From the NCBI RefSeq assembly GCF_035934735.1, contig NZ_CP142396.1:1364001-1428000 (forward strand): a stretch of 64,000 nt of DNA. The letters are read 5' to 3'. The position numbers and the translations under genes are program-made. Every line of letters starts with the position of its first letter. Position 1 is the stretch's first letter. Shown here one piece after another: positions 1 to 8,965 of the stretch. This DNA is from Sedimentibacter sp. MB31-C6. GTDB lineage: Bacteria > Bacillota > Clostridia > Tissierellales > Sedimentibacteraceae. The notes under the pieces are model-generated. The model was not told the DNA's origin and searched no databases. It saw only the letters and a list, made by a program, of their open reading frames with translations.

Positions 1-152
1 CCAACTACTAACAAAATAGCCCCAATAATAAACAAGTTAAAAAGACTTGATGGCATTGGAGCTATTGTAAAATGTAAAACTATAACAATAGCTGTAATTG
101 GAAATACTGATAATATCGATTCCCGTATTTTTTCTAAAAGCTTTCTATTCAA
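1..152 (-). CDS. DUF1538 family membrane protein (5' part only)
   Basis: The gene runs off the left edge; only its first 50 codons are here. A TTG start at 152 follows a GGAGGA ribosome site at 157-162. The product begins MNRKLLEKIRES and continues with a hydrophobic stretch containing LHFTIAPMPSSLFNLFIIGA, which fits the first membrane segments of DUF1538 proteins, a family linked to cation/potassium efflux in some bacteria. It has its own promoter just upstream and follows the his operon in the same direction. The family call rests on a short fragment. Confidence 0.6.
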   Translation of the reverse strand, partial: MNRKLLEKIRESILSVFPITAIVIVLHFTIAPMPSSLFNLFIIGAILLVV

Positions 153-209
153 TTAATCCTCCTTTATTAAATATTATTTCAATATTGTAAAAATTATAAA
201 TTTATCTTA

Positions 210-238
210 ATTATATAGTTAATAAAATCCCTAGTCAA
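210..238 (-). promoter_or_regulatory. Sigma-A promoter for the DUF1538 gene
   Basis: On the minus strand, TTGACT (233-238) is followed after exactly 17 bp by TATAAT (210-215), about 60 bp upstream of the TTG start at 152. No convincing terminator for the his operon lies between hisIE and this promoter, so some read-through is possible. Confidence 0.75.
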
Positions 239-264
239 GGCGATAAAGAAATATAAATTTTATC

Positions 265-888
265 TTATTTATGCCTTTTTGTTAATTCTTCCTTTAAATC
301 GTCAATAGTTACACCTTTATCCACCATTAAAACTAATGAATGGTAAATTAAGTCACATAGCTCATAAATAACTTCATCTTTTCCTTCGTTTTTTGCTCCT
401 ATTATAACTTCACTAGTTTCCTCTCCAACTTTTTTAAGTATTTTATCTAAACCTTTATTAAATAAATAATTTGTATAAGATCCTTCTTTTGGATTATTTT
501 TTCTATTTATTATTTGACTATAAACTTTATTTAATACTGCTTGGTCTATAACCTCTTCTTCAAAAACTTTATTAAAAAAACATGAATATGCTCCTGTATG
601 ACAAGCATTACCTATCTGTTCTACCTTTATTAATATTGCATCTGCGTCACAATCATAATATAATCCCTTTAATATTTGTATATGTCCTGAAGTTTCTCCC
701 TTTCTCCATAAACTTTGTCTGCTACGAGAATAATAACATACTCTTTTTTCATTTAAGGTAATTTCTAATGATTCTTTATTCATGTAAGCAACCATTAAAA
801 CTTCATTTGTAACATAGTCCTGAGTAACTGCTACAACAAGACCTTTTTCGTCAAATTTTATTTCTTCTAATAATTTTTCTATATCCAT
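265..888 (-). CDS. hisIE: Bifunctional phosphoribosyl-AMP cyclohydrolase / phosphoribosyl-ATP pyrophosphatase
   Basis: Catalyses steps 2 and 3 of histidine synthesis: PR-ATP to PR-AMP, then ring opening. The N-terminal half (about residues 1-110) is the HisI domain with DCDADA and the metal-site segment [11 protein letters not shown]. The C-terminal half (about 125-207) is the HisE pyrophosphatase, with [17 protein letters not shown] and a second acidic helix (YELCDLIYH). The 207-residue length is normal for the fused form. It is the last gene of the his operon, separated from hisF by about 190 bp that carries palindromic repeats, so its expression may be partly uncoupled from the rest. Confidence 0.95.
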   Translation of the reverse strand: MDIEKLLEEIKFDEKGLVVAVTQDYVTNEVLMVAYMNKESLEITLNEKRVCYYSRSRQSLWRKGETSGHIQILKGLYYDCDADAILIKVEQIGNACHTGAYSCFFNKVFEEEVIDQAVLNKVYSQIINRKNNPKEGSYTNYLFNKGLDKILKKVGEETSEVIIGAKNEGKDEVIYELCDLIYHSLVLMVDKGVTIDDLKEELTKRHK

Positions 889-936
889 TTTAACAACCTT
901 CTTTTCTTATATTCATTCTATTATTACCTATTTTTT

Positions 937-950
937 ACTGCGTCCCCTAC
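937..950. repeat. Right-end fragment of the palindromic repeat family
   Basis: The string CTGCGTCCCCTAC matches the right terminus of the complete element at 1031-1084. It lies in the same hisF-hisIE gap and looks like a remnant of a second copy. Confidence 0.5.
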
Positions 951-1030
951 GACTATTGTTGAATTTCACATTAGGTGTTATTTTATATTTCCAATGTACA
1001 TACCCTCTACATGAAAATCTACGTTCGCAA

Positions 1031-1084
1031 TGTAGGGTTTGCATTGTATGCAAACCGCGTGACGCATGCAATGCGTCCCCTACA
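1031..1084. repeat. Complete palindromic intergenic element overlapping the hisF stop codon
   Basis: A 54-bp unit with terminal inverted repeats TGTAGGG and CCCTACA encloses two perfect hairpins: GGTTTGCAT/ATGCAAACC and GACGCAT/ATGCGTC. Folded, it makes a three-way junction. It overlaps the hisF 3' end, so the hisF stop TAG (1080-1082) and the preceding ATG codon come from the element. Relatives lie at 4846-4914, 44249-44301 and 47017-47155. Confidence 0.8.
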
Positions 1085-1838
1085 TGCGTATTTCGATACC
1101 ATTGTCTTTTAAATATTTTTTTAAATCTTTAATATTAATTTCTCCAAAATGAAATACTGAAGCTGCTAAAATACCATCTACATTTGCATAATCAACTGCA
1201 TCTAAAAAATGCTCTATTTTACCCGCCCCTCCTGATGCTATTACAGGTACGCTTACAGCATCAGTTATACTTTTCAATAAATCTAAATCATATCCATTTT
1301 TCATCCCATCTTCATCGATGCTATTTACAACTATTTCTCCAGCTCCAAGATTTACACCTTCTATAGCCCATTGAATAGCATCTAATTCAGTTTTTATTCT
1401 TCCACCATTAATATATACACTCCATGAGTTAGAGTTGTTTTTTTTAGCATCTATGGACAATACAACACATTGATTGCCAAATCGTTCGGAAGCATCTTTT
1501 ATTAATTTTGGATTCTTTACTGCTGATGAATTAACTGATACTTTATCGGCACCACTTCTCAATATATATTTAAAATCATCTATAGTTGATACGCCTCCAC
1601 CAACAGAAAAAGGTATATTTATCTCATATGCAACACGTTTTACAAACTCAAGAGATGTTTTTCTTTCTTCATTAGATGCTGTTATATCATAAAAAACTAA
1701 TTCATCAGCACCAGATTCACTATAAAACTTACCTAATCTAGCTGGGTCATCAACATCCTGTATATCTTTAAATTTTTTTCCCTTTACAACCCGTCCGTTT
1801 CTAACATCCAAGCATGGTATAATTCTTGTTGTAATCAT
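1080..1838 (-). CDS. hisF: Imidazole glycerol phosphate synthase, cyclase subunit
   Basis: TIM-barrel lyase/cyclase that uses ammonia from HisH to turn PRFAR into imidazole glycerol phosphate and AICAR. The catalytic Asp pair is in [13 protein letters not shown] (Asp11) and VLSIDAK; the phosphate-binding GGG and SGGAG loops are present. Its 252 residues are the usual length. It starts 3 bp after the hisA stop, so the two are translationally linked. The last codon and stop are supplied by the palindromic repeat at 1031-1084, so the original C-terminus may have been altered by a residue or two. Confidence 0.97.
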   Translation of the reverse strand: MITTRIIPCLDVRNGRVVKGKKFKDIQDVDDPARLGKFYSESGADELVFYDITASNEERKTSLEFVKRVAYEINIPFSVGGGVSTIDDFKYILRSGADKVSVNSSAVKNPKLIKDASERFGNQCVVLSIDAKKNNSNSWSVYINGGRIKTELDAIQWAIEGVNLGAGEIVVNSIDEDGMKNGYDLDLLKSITDAVSVPVIASGGAGKIEHFLDAVDYANVDGILAASVFHFGEINIKDLKKYLKDNGIEIRM

Positions 1839-1840
1839 AC

Positions 1841-2560
1841 TTACTCCTTATAGGAAGCATCTAATGCTTCTTTAAAATTTAATTTATTATCATATAAAGC
1901 TTTACCAATTATAGCTCCATATAAATTCATACTGCTTAATTTTTCAATATCTTTTATAGTGGTTACTCCTCCTGAAGCTATAATATTTATGGTTGTTTGT
2001 TTTATCAATTTTTCATATACTTTGAAATTAGGTCCAGAAAGCATACCATCTTTTGATATATCTGTATATACCAATGTCTTGATGCCTATATTTTCTAAAA
2101 AATTGCATATTTCTATTGAATCTACATTGCCTACTGTTTGCCATCCTCTTGTTGCTACTTTTCCATTATAAGCATCTATAGAAACAGCTATTTTTTCATT
2201 ATATTTTATAACAAGTTCTTTCAACAAATCTTGATTTTCAACAGCCATCGTACCTACTATAACTCGCTTAATACCTAAGTTTATCAAACTTTTAATTCTG
2301 TCTTCACTTCTGATACCACCACCGGTCTGCATAGGAATATTAATTGAATTTGCTATTTTTTCGATTGACTTTCTATTTTGAAAACCTTCATCTTTGGCAC
2401 CATCAAGGTCTACAATATGAAGATACTCTGCACCTATTGACTCCCATTTTTTTGCCATCTCAACAGGGTCATTCGAATATACATTTACTGTTTCAAATTT
2501 ACCTTGAGACAATCTAACACATTTATTATCTTTTATATCTATTGCTGGAAATAATATCAT
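1841..2560 (-). CDS. hisA: ProFAR isomerase
   Basis: Isomerises ProFAR to PRFAR, the fourth step of histidine synthesis. It is a (beta-alpha)8 barrel of 239 residues. Catalytic Asp8 is in [13 protein letters not shown] and the second acid is in [12 protein letters not shown]; the GGGIR and ASGGV phosphate loops are both present. It sits between hisH and hisF with gaps of 12 and 2 bp, the usual H-A-F order. Confidence 0.97.
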   Translation of the reverse strand: MILFPAIDIKDNKCVRLSQGKFETVNVYSNDPVEMAKKWESIGAEYLHIVDLDGAKDEGFQNRKSIEKIANSINIPMQTGGGIRSEDRIKSLINLGIKRVIVGTMAVENQDLLKELVIKYNEKIAVSIDAYNGKVATRGWQTVGNVDSIEICNFLENIGIKTLVYTDISKDGMLSGPNFKVYEKLIKQTTINIIASGGVTTIKDIEKLSSMNLYGAIIGKALYDNKLNFKEALDASYKE

Positions 2561-2572
2561 AACTAACCCTTC

Positions 2573-3175
2573 CTATTTAATAATTTCTTTATATGCTTTT
2601 AAAATATTCAAACCTGTTTCTCCACTTTTTTCTGGATGAAACTGAATACCATAAACATTTTCGTTTCGTACAATTGCAGGAACCCTTTTTTCATATTCTG
2701 AATATGCAAGTAATTCTGTGTTATTTGACACTGCATAATAAGAATGAACAAAATACACATATTCATTTTCATTTATATATTTTAATATAGGGTCATTTTT
2801 TTTGAACTTCAAGTTATTCCATCCCATATGAGGTATCTTCTGCTGAACATCTAAATATTCAATATTCCCTTTTATTAATCCTAATCCGTTATATTCTCCA
2901 TATTCATATCCTTTTTCATATAATAATTGCATTCCAAGACATATTCCTATTAAATATTTACCCTTTAAAACTTCTTCCTTAATTACTTCACTTAATCCTG
3001 AATCATTCAACAAGTTAATAGCATCTCTAAAAGCCCCTACTCCAGGAAGTATTAATGACTTAGCTTTTCTTATATCTTTTATATCACTACTTATTTTTAC
3101 ATCTAAATTTAATTTTTGGAATGCTCTTTCTACTGAAGCCAAATTACCCATTCCATAATCAATTATTACATGCAT
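2573..3175 (-). CDS. hisH: Imidazole glycerol phosphate synthase, glutaminase subunit
   Basis: Class I glutamine amidotransferase that feeds ammonia to HisF. The catalytic triad is visible: Cys in GICLGMQLL and His-Glu in GIQFHPEKSG; the oxyanion region LPGVGAF is present. Its 200 residues are typical. The ATG directly follows the hisB stop, with a GGGAG ribosome site inside the hisB 3' end, so translation is coupled to hisB. Confidence 0.97.
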   Translation of the reverse strand: MHVIIDYGMGNLASVERAFQKLNLDVKISSDIKDIRKAKSLILPGVGAFRDAINLLNDSGLSEVIKEEVLKGKYLIGICLGMQLLYEKGYEYGEYNGLGLIKGNIEYLDVQQKIPHMGWNNLKFKKNDPILKYINENEYVYFVHSYYAVSNNTELLAYSEYEKRVPAIVRNENVYGIQFHPEKSGETGLNILKAYKEIIK

Positions 3176-3754
3176 TTATAAAACTCCCTTCGTTGATTGC
3201 AAGTTGTCAGATGTTATATTACTAGATGATTTTATTGCTCTACCAAAACCTTTAAATATAGATTCTATTTTATGATGGTCATTTTCACCATATAATATTT
3301 CAATATGTAATGTAGATAATGAATTATTAACAAAACCTTTAAAAAACTCCTTAAAATCTTCTGTTGCAATTTCACCAAGTTTATTATTGTTAAAATCTAC
3401 ATTGTAAACAAGGTAAGGTCTACCACTAAAATCTATTAATACTCTAGCTAACGCTTCATCCATAGGCAACAATATTGAGCCATATCTTTCAATTCCTTTT
3501 TTATCTCCTAAAGCCTCCTTAAATACCTGCCCTAATGTAATTCCTATATCTTCTGATGTATGATGTGAATCTACATATAAATCGCCTTTGCATTTAACTT
3601 TTAAATCAAATCCTCCATGAAAACTAAATAAAGTTAACATATGATTCAAAATTCCTATTCCTGTATCTATATCAGATTTACCTGTACCATCTATATTCAA
3701 TTCTATACTAATATCTGTTTCAAATGTTTTACGATTTACTTTAGCTTTTCTCAT
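3176..3754 (-). CDS. hisB: Imidazoleglycerol-phosphate dehydratase
   Basis: Mn-dependent dehydratase that makes imidazole acetol phosphate. The metal-binding motifs DSHHTSEDIGI and GENDHHKIES are both intact. At 192 residues it is the monofunctional form: there is no histidinol-phosphatase domain as in enteric HisB, and no hisK/hisJ/hisN gene is in this operon, so that step must be encoded elsewhere. It precedes hisH with no gap. Confidence 0.97.
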   Translation of the reverse strand: MRKAKVNRKTFETDISIELNIDGTGKSDIDTGIGILNHMLTLFSFHGGFDLKVKCKGDLYVDSHHTSEDIGITLGQVFKEALGDKKGIERYGSILLPMDEALARVLIDFSGRPYLVYNVDFNNNKLGEIATEDFKEFFKGFVNNSLSTLHIEILYGENDHHKIESIFKGFGRAIKSSSNITSDNLQSTKGVL

Positions 3755-3775
3755 AAGTTATTCCTTTCGAGATAT

Positions 3776-4813
3776 TTAATTTGTTTCTTGCATAATTTTA
3801 TATATTTCTTTTAAAAGAATTTCATTTTCTTCTTTTGTTCCAACTGTTATTCTATAAAATACTTTTTCATTAAAAACAAATTTTCTAATTAATACTCCAC
3901 AATCCACTAGTTTTTCATATAAGTTATCCACAGTTTGTTCAATGAATATAAAATTAGATCCTGTAGGAAAAATAGTAAATCCTAACTTTTTAAGATTGTT
4001 GCATAATTCATATCTTAGTTTTTTAACTTCTTGAATATGCTCATTAACTTTGTCTATATTATCTAGTGCTTTATTAGCTGCATATTGTGACAATACATTA
4101 ATATTATAAGGAATTTTAACTTTCCATATATATTCTACCAAGTTTTCATTAGCTATCATTGCACCTACTCGTAATCCTGCTAAACCAAAGGCTTTTGAAA
4201 GAGTACGCATAACTATTAAATTTTCATATTTTTTTATTAAGTCAATAACAGTAATTTCAGAAAAGTCTGCATATGCTTCATCTAAAATAATTATTGAATT
4301 TTTAACGTTATTTAATAACTTTACTATTTCTTTTTTCGGAGTAACATATCCAGTTGGATTATTTGGATTGCAAAGTATAACAATTTTAGGTTTTATTTTG
4401 TTAGCTGTATTAATAAGTTTGTCTATATTTTGAGTAAAATCATATTCAGCTTTAATTCCAACATAATCAGCCCCACACAAATCACAATATGTTTGGTACA
4501 TACTAAATGATGGTACAAAACTCATTACCTTATCATTCTTTTCACAGTAAGCATTAATAACCATATTGATTAATTCACTTGAGCCATTACCCACAAGTAT
4601 ATTTTCCGCTTTACATCCATAATATATAGACATTTTTTCCCTTAAAATTTTTGAATCGCTATCTGGATAAAAATTTGGTTTGAAATCATCAAATATTAAT
4701 TTATCTTCTAATAAATAATTATTTCCTTCATTTGCATCAAGCTTTACTTTATAAGGTAGGTCATTTACATAATATGCTTGTAATTTTTGTACACTTGGTT
4801 TTAGTTTTATCAT
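3776..4813 (-). CDS. hisC: Histidinol-phosphate aminotransferase
   Basis: PLP-dependent aminotransferase (fold type I) that converts imidazole acetol phosphate to histidinol phosphate. The PLP lysine is in RTLSKAFGLAGLRVG and the cofactor-binding segment is NPNNPTGY. I start it at the ATG at 4811-4813, eight bases after an AAAGGG site, giving 345 residues. A longer in-frame reading from 4861 begins inside the repeat at 4846-4914 and has no ribosome site, so I reject it. It lies between hisD and hisB; the hisD-hisC gap holds the repeat. Confidence 0.95.
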   Translation of the reverse strand: MIKLKPSVQKLQAYYVNDLPYKVKLDANEGNNYLLEDKLIFDDFKPNFYPDSDSKILREKMSIYYGCKAENILVGNGSSELINMVINAYCEKNDKVMSFVPSFSMYQTYCDLCGADYVGIKAEYDFTQNIDKLINTANKIKPKIVILCNPNNPTGYVTPKKEIVKLLNNVKNSIIILDEAYADFSEITVIDLIKKYENLIVMRTLSKAFGLAGLRVGAMIANENLVEYIWKVKIPYNINVLSQYAANKALDNIDKVNEHIQEVKKLRYELCNNLKKLGFTIFPTGSNFIFIEQTVDNLYEKLVDCGVLIRKFVFNEKVFYRITVGTKEENEILLKEIYKIMQETN

Positions 4814-4845
4814 GGTTGTTTCCCTTTCTGTTGAGATGTTAATTC

Positions 4846-4914
4846 GGGTCGCGGTACGCATACAATGCGTCCCCTCGGTTACTTTTCGGGTCGCGATACG
4901 CTGCGTCCCCTACG
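4846..4914. repeat. Degenerate tandem half-copies of the palindromic repeat, hisD-hisC gap
   Basis: Two units, each starting CGGGTCGCG(G/A)TACGC and ending GCGTCCCCT, lie at about 4845-4875 and 4887-4913. They match the right half of the family element. The second copy ends two bases from the hisD stop codon. Their GC content is far above the surrounding DNA. Confidence 0.7.
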
Positions 4915-4915
4915 T

Positions 4916-6196
4916 TTACGTTCTTATTTTTATGGCGTTTGCATGAGCTGTTAATCCTTCATTTTCTGCAAATCTAATTATATCTTCTTTGTACTCCTGT
5001 AAAGAATCTTTACTGTAATAAATTAGAGATGTTTTTTTAATAAAATCATCTACACTTAAAGCTGATGAAAATTTAGATGTTGAACTTGTTGGTAAAGTAT
5101 GATTAGGTCCAGCAAAATAATCACCTACTGGCTCTGGACTATATTCTCCTAAAAATATTGCTCCTGCATTCTTTATATTTTTATAAATATAAAAACAATT
5201 TACTGTAAGCAACTCTAAGTGTTCAGGTGCTATTTCATTTGCTAAATCAATACATTCTTTTATACTATCAGCTAAAATTATTGCTCCATTATTTTGTAAT
5301 GACTTTTTAATTATTTCACTACGTTCTAATATATTAACTTGATTTTTAAGTTCATTTTTAACTTTTTTAATTAATGAAATTGAGTCTGTTATTAGTATAG
5401 ATGCTGCCATCTCATCATGCTCTGCCTGAGAAATCATATCAGCAGCTATATAAGCAGGATTAGCCATCTCATCAGCAATTATAAGAATTTCACTTGGACC
5501 AGCTATCATATCTATACCTACAAAACCAGATACCCTTCTTTTTGCAGCAGCTACAAATATATTACCAGGACCTGTGATTTTATTTACTTTAGGAATAGAT
5601 TCTGTTCCATAAGCTAATGCTGCTATTCCTTGAGCCCCACCAACCTTAAAAATTCTATCTACACCTGCTATAGAAGCAGCTACAAGTATTGAATCTTTTA
5701 TTTTTCCGTTTTCTTGAGGAGGAGTAATCATAATAATTTCTTTTACTCCGGCTATTTTTGCTGGAATTGCATTCATTAATACAGTAGATGGATAGGAAGC
5801 CTTACCTCCTGGTACATAAATACCTGCCTTTTCAATAGGATTTATTATTTGACCTAGAATTAAATCTTTTCCCTCTGGTTTGTATTTATATCCTTTTCTC
5901 ATTTGTTTTTTATGATAATCTTCTATATTATCTTTTGATTTAATTAATGTATCTAATAAATCTTTATTAATTGTATTATAAGCCTCCTCTATTTCTTCTA
6001 TAGAAACCTCTAAATTATCCAATGACACTTTATCAAACTCATTAGTATACCTTTTTATAGCAGAATCTTTATTTTTCCTTACATCTTCTAAAATATTATC
6101 AACAATATCATATACGTCATTAAAATCCTGCGAATTCCTACTTTGAAGCTCATTTAAATAGTTTAGCTTGTCTTTTTCCTTAATTATTCTAATCAT
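4916..6196 (-). CDS. hisD: Histidinol dehydrogenase
   Basis: Zn-dependent NAD enzyme that oxidises histidinol to histidine in two steps. Signature segments are [27 protein letters not shown] and QAEHDE, with catalytic EHLE further on (APEHLEL). I choose the ATG at 6194-6196, nine bases after AGGAGG (6206-6211); an earlier in-frame ATG at 6205 touches that ribosome site with no spacing. This gives 426 residues and an 8-bp overlap with hisG, indicating coupling. Confidence 0.96.
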   Translation of the reverse strand: MIRIIKEKDKLNYLNELQSRNSQDFNDVYDIVDNILEDVRKNKDSAIKRYTNEFDKVSLDNLEVSIEEIEEAYNTINKDLLDTLIKSKDNIEDYHKKQMRKGYKYKPEGKDLILGQIINPIEKAGIYVPGGKASYPSTVLMNAIPAKIAGVKEIIMITPPQENGKIKDSILVAASIAGVDRIFKVGGAQGIAALAYGTESIPKVNKITGPGNIFVAAAKRRVSGFVGIDMIAGPSEILIIADEMANPAYIAADMISQAEHDEMAASILITDSISLIKKVKNELKNQVNILERSEIIKKSLQNNGAIILADSIKECIDLANEIAPEHLELLTVNCFYIYKNIKNAGAIFLGEYSPEPVGDYFAGPNHTLPTSSTSKFSSALSVDDFIKKTSLIYYSKDSLQEYKEDIIRFAENEGLTAHANAIKIRT

Positions 6197-6821
6197 TTTT
6201 TTCATCCTCCTTTCTAATTAACTCAATTACTTCTTTTATTTCATTTCTCTTAAATTTATAACTAATTTTATTTGATATCATCATTCCACTTATCTCATAC
6301 ATATCTTCAAAAACTTCTAAACCATTAGCTTTTAAAGTATTGCCAGTTTCAACTATATCTACTATTACATCAGATAGTCCAAGAATTGGAGCAAGCTCTA
6401 TAGAGCCATTTAATTTAATAATTTTTATCTTCTGTCCTTTGCTTTTAAAGTACCTTTTAGCTGTTTCAGGAAATTTAGTAGCTACTTTTAAAATTGTATC
6501 ATCAGTTAATATTTTTTTTCCTTTAATTCCTGCAACAGACAACTTACATTTACCTATATTCATTTTATAAAGCTCATATATATCTGATTCCTTTTCCATA
6601 ACCATGTCTTTACCAGCAATTCCTAAATCAGCAATACCATTTTCAACATAGGTTATTACGTCTGAGTTTTTCAAAAGCATGAACTTAATATTTCTTTCGT
6701 TATCTTTAAAAATTAATTTTCTTGATTTTTCATCTATCGCATTACCAATACCAGTACTTTTTAACATTTTAATCGTTTGTGTTCCTAGCCTTCCCTTAGG
6801 AATTGCTACTGTTAAGCTCAT
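6189..6821 (-). CDS. hisG: ATP phosphoribosyltransferase catalytic subunit, short form
   Basis: First committed step: ATP plus PRPP to PR-ATP. At 210 residues this is the short HisG, which lacks the C-terminal regulatory domain and needs HisZ. Features include the N-terminal AIPKGRLG, DLGIAGKDMV and the PRPP loop DIVETGNTLKANGL. It begins one base into the hisZ stop and overlaps hisD, so the first three genes are tightly coupled. Feedback control by histidine should act through the HisG-HisZ complex, from family knowledge. Confidence 0.97.
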   Translation of the reverse strand: MSLTVAIPKGRLGTQTIKMLKSTGIGNAIDEKSRKLIFKDNERNIKFMLLKNSDVITYVENGIADLGIAGKDMVMEKESDIYELYKMNIGKCKLSVAGIKGKKILTDDTILKVATKFPETAKRYFKSKGQKIKIIKLNGSIELAPILGLSDVIVDIVETGNTLKANGLEVFEDMYEISGMMISNKISYKFKRNEIKEVIELIRKEDEKND

Positions 6822-7762
6822 TAATTAACCTCCTTATAAAGAACTTTTATTAATTCATCTAGTTCAACTGAAAATCCTATTCCAGGAATTTTATAACCAT
6901 ATTGTTCTGTAAAGGAATCATAACGACCACCTTTTATAATTTCTGTATTAGAACCTTTTATATATCCTCTGAAAATAATACCGTCATAGTAGCTTAGTTC
7001 TGAAACCATGGAAAGGTCATATGTAATATTTTTTGTAGTTATACTTTTATCTATGTTGTACAACTCATTAATTCCATCCTTCATTAAATCATTCATATAT
7101 AAACCATTAAGTTGCTCATTTATTTCATCAAAGTGTCCTTCTAAATCAAATATATTTACAAGAGTACTCATAGCCTCTTTATATGGTAATTTGGACAAAT
7201 ATTCCTTTAATCCTTGTTTATTTTTAGAATGCAATAAATTCAAAACATTATAATAATCTTCATTTATAAAAGAACATCCTTGCATTAATCCCTTTAAAAA
7301 TTTACTGTTGCCTATTTCAAATAAATAATCATTACTATAATTTTTCATAATTTTTATTGCAGTACCTAATACATATTCATCAGTATTTTTATTTTTTTCT
7401 CCAATTAATTCAACTCCTATTTCTCTATTTTCCTTTATCCCAATTCCATTATACTTATATGTTTTTCCATAGTAAAAAATCTTTAGTTTAGTCCCTATAT
7501 CCCATCTAGGAATATATTTATTAATTATATTTGTAGTAATATCAGGAGATAATATAAGTATTTCACCCGTATTATCAAGCAACTTTACAGTAGCTTTTTT
7601 ATCTATTCTTGAATTTATATTTGTAAATTCATCATATTCTTCAAAGATAAAAGGCTCGACATTCATATATTCTTCTTTATAAAGAAAATCTTCTATTTCT
7701 CTTCTTAAAATGTACATTTTTTGATAAAAATTAATTTCATCTTTAATATTTAAAAAATTCAT
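6821..7762 (-). CDS. hisZ: ATP phosphoribosyltransferase regulatory subunit
   Basis: Class II histidyl-tRNA-synthetase-like protein that activates short HisG and senses histidine. The C-terminal IIKGGRYDSFTEQYG and GIGFSVELDEL match the synthetase-like motif 3 region. I use the ATG at 7760-7762, eight bases after GGAGGAG; a TTG at 7777 overlaps that ribosome site and is unlikely. The product is 313 residues. It is the first structural gene of the operon, immediately behind the leader terminator at 7785-7812. Confidence 0.93.
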   Translation of the reverse strand: MNFLNIKDEINFYQKMYILRREIEDFLYKEEYMNVEPFIFEEYDEFTNINSRIDKKATVKLLDNTGEILILSPDITTNIINKYIPRWDIGTKLKIFYYGKTYKYNGIGIKENREIGVELIGEKNKNTDEYVLGTAIKIMKNYSNDYLFEIGNSKFLKGLMQGCSFINEDYYNVLNLLHSKNKQGLKEYLSKLPYKEAMSTLVNIFDLEGHFDEINEQLNGLYMNDLMKDGINELYNIDKSITTKNITYDLSMVSELSYYDGIIFRGYIKGSNTEIIKGGRYDSFTEQYGYKIPGIGFSVELDELIKVLYKEVN

Positions 7763-7784
7763 ATATTTCTCCTCCAAAAAATTT

Positions 7785-7812
7785 AAAAAACCATCTGACT
7801 TGTGTCAGATGG
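7785..7812 (-). terminator. his operon attenuator terminator
   Basis: On the minus strand, CCATCTGAC-ACAA-GTCAGATGG (7791-7812) forms a perfect 9-bp hairpin with a 4-base loop, followed by six T (7785-7790). It stands between the his leader peptide and hisZ, 23 bp before the hisZ ATG. That is the place and shape of an attenuator, not of an end-of-operon terminator. Confidence 0.9.
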
Positions 7813-7833
7813 CAATAATTACTAAATATTCAC

Positions 7834-7882
7834 CACAGATACAAGTCTTTAAAATTAACGACTAATAGAGCTTGTATCTGTG
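7834..7882 (-). promoter_or_regulatory. his leader regulatory stem
   Basis: CACAGATACAAG (7871-7882, read on the minus strand) and CTTGTATCTGTG (7834-7845) pair perfectly over 12 bp around a 25-base loop. The 3' arm and its neighbouring bases (GACTTGT) are also complementary to ACAAGTC within the terminator hairpin, so two exclusive folds exist. Which fold a stalled ribosome favours I could not settle by eye. Confidence 0.75.
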
Positions 7883-7902
7883 AGCTAAATTTTAATTTAA
7901 GA

Positions 7903-7962
7903 TCACTTACAAACCCTATATCTATGATGATGATGCAATTGTACTAATATTAATTTTTCCAT
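7903..7962 (-). CDS. hisL: His operon leader peptide (MEKLILVQLHHHHRYRVCK)
   Basis: A 19-codon reading frame starts with ATG at 7960-7962, five bases after a GAGGTG ribosome site (7968-7973), and ends with TGA at 7903-7905. Codons 10-13 are four consecutive His codons, all CAT. It lies 20 bases downstream of a perfect promoter and upstream of a paired stem and a terminator, then hisZ. This is the layout of ribosome-stalling attenuation as in enteric his operons. The peptide sequence itself is presumably without other function. Confidence 0.92.
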   Translation of the reverse strand: MEKLILVQLHHHHRYRVCK

Positions 7963-7986
7963 TTTCGCACCTCGTGAATTTATTAG

Positions 7987-8015
7987 ATTATACTCCTAAG
8001 TATTTTAGAAGTCAA
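7987..8015 (-). promoter_or_regulatory. his operon promoter
   Basis: On the minus strand TTGACT (8010-8015), 17-bp spacer, TATAAT (7987-7992). Expected start of transcription is near 7980, giving a leader of about 220 bases that carries hisL, the 12-bp stem and the terminator. Confidence 0.88.
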
Positions 8016-8053
8016 TAATAAATTTACATTATTTATTATATTTTATACTTTGA

Positions 8054-8965
8054 TTATCTAGTTACTTTAACAAGGTATTTTTTTACCATCTTTATAGGAT
8101 GATAAGATTGCTTGGATTTCCTTAAACCTTTATTACCTGTGTCTTCTTGTCTATTGACAAATTTTGTATCTGAGAAACTATCTTCTAAGAATTTTCTATT
8201 TAAAAATGAATAAATACCCTTATATTTTATTTCTCCTCTTTCTGCATGGATTACAGCTAAATTATCATTAACTTTTTCTCCAACAGCAAAACCAGCTAAT
8301 TCATTATCAACATAAACTGCAATTGATTTAAGTTCCAAATTTAAAAGCTCTCTAAATATATCTTTAATAGCATCTATCTCCATAAGCATTTCTTTGTCAA
8401 ATGTTACTGCAACTTCTTCATGCCAATTATGCAATAAAGTTAAACAATCATCTATTACATTAGCATCATTAATTTTTTTTAATTCAAAATCATACTTTTT
8501 AACAAAAGAATTATAATGATTTTTCTTACCATGATATCTTTTACCCCTAAGGTCAATTAAATCTTGAGTTTTATATACATATTCAAAATCATCTATATCT
8601 TCAATTGCTTCTATTTTAAAATTAGTATATTTTTTTAACTCATCTACAAAAACTTCATCCACATCTCCAAATAAATATTTTCTATTAAAGTTTTCATTTC
8701 TTTTTATTAACAAATCTACTATCTTATCTAAATTTTCTTTATTGTATCCAAAAGGCTGAGCATAAAAAGTTCCTTTACCTTCTTCATTTTTCTCTATTAA
8801 AAGGGTATTTTCAATTGTAGCGTATTTTACATTATTTAGCTTTCTCCACATATATAGTGAAGAAAATAAATATTCATAAGATTCTAGTGTATCTTTATCT
8901 ATATAACTTTCGATTATATCTTTATCCTCAAGACATAAAGATTTAAAACCTAAAATATAAATCAT
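8054..8965 (-). CDS. DUF2156 domain protein (GNAT-fold, lysyl-phosphatidylglycerol-synthase C-domain type)
   Basis: A soluble 303-residue protein with the DUF2156 pattern: RGKRYHGKKNHYNSFVKKY in the middle, a beta-rich segment with AVYVDNELAGFAVGEK, and NRQEDTGNKGLRKSKQSYHP near the end. Related domains transfer aminoacyl groups from tRNA to lipids, but this stand-alone form has no membrane part and its substrate is unknown to me. The ATG at 8963-8965 directly abuts a GGAG site with no spacing, so the true start may lie a few codons inside. It is read toward the his operon but ends before the his promoter. Confidence 0.7.
   Translation of the reverse strand: MIYILGFKSLCLEDKDIIESYIDKDTLESYEYLFSSLYMWRKLNNVKYATIENTLLIEKNEEGKGTFYAQPFGYNKENLDKIVDLLIKRNENFNRKYLFGDVDEVFVDELKKYTNFKIEAIEDIDDFEYVYKTQDLIDLRGKRYHGKKNHYNSFVKKYDFELKKINDANVIDDCLTLLHNWHEEVAVTFDKEMLMEIDAIKDIFRELLNLELKSIAVYVDNELAGFAVGEKVNDNLAVIHAERGEIKYKGIYSFLNRKFLEDSFSDTKFVNRQEDTGNKGLRKSKQSYHPIKMVKKYLVKVTR

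Noticed and set aside
3922-3932. TTATCCACA DnaA box within hisC
   Set aside because: A single coding occurrence far from the origin, with no neighbouring boxes.
4814-4861. Longer hisC N-terminus of 16 extra residues
   Set aside because: It begins in repeat sequence, has no ribosome site, and the ATG at 4813 is well placed.
7785-8015. T-box riboswitch before hisZ
   Set aside because: No AGGGTGGNACCGCG antiterminator bulge; the leader peptide explains the terminator better.
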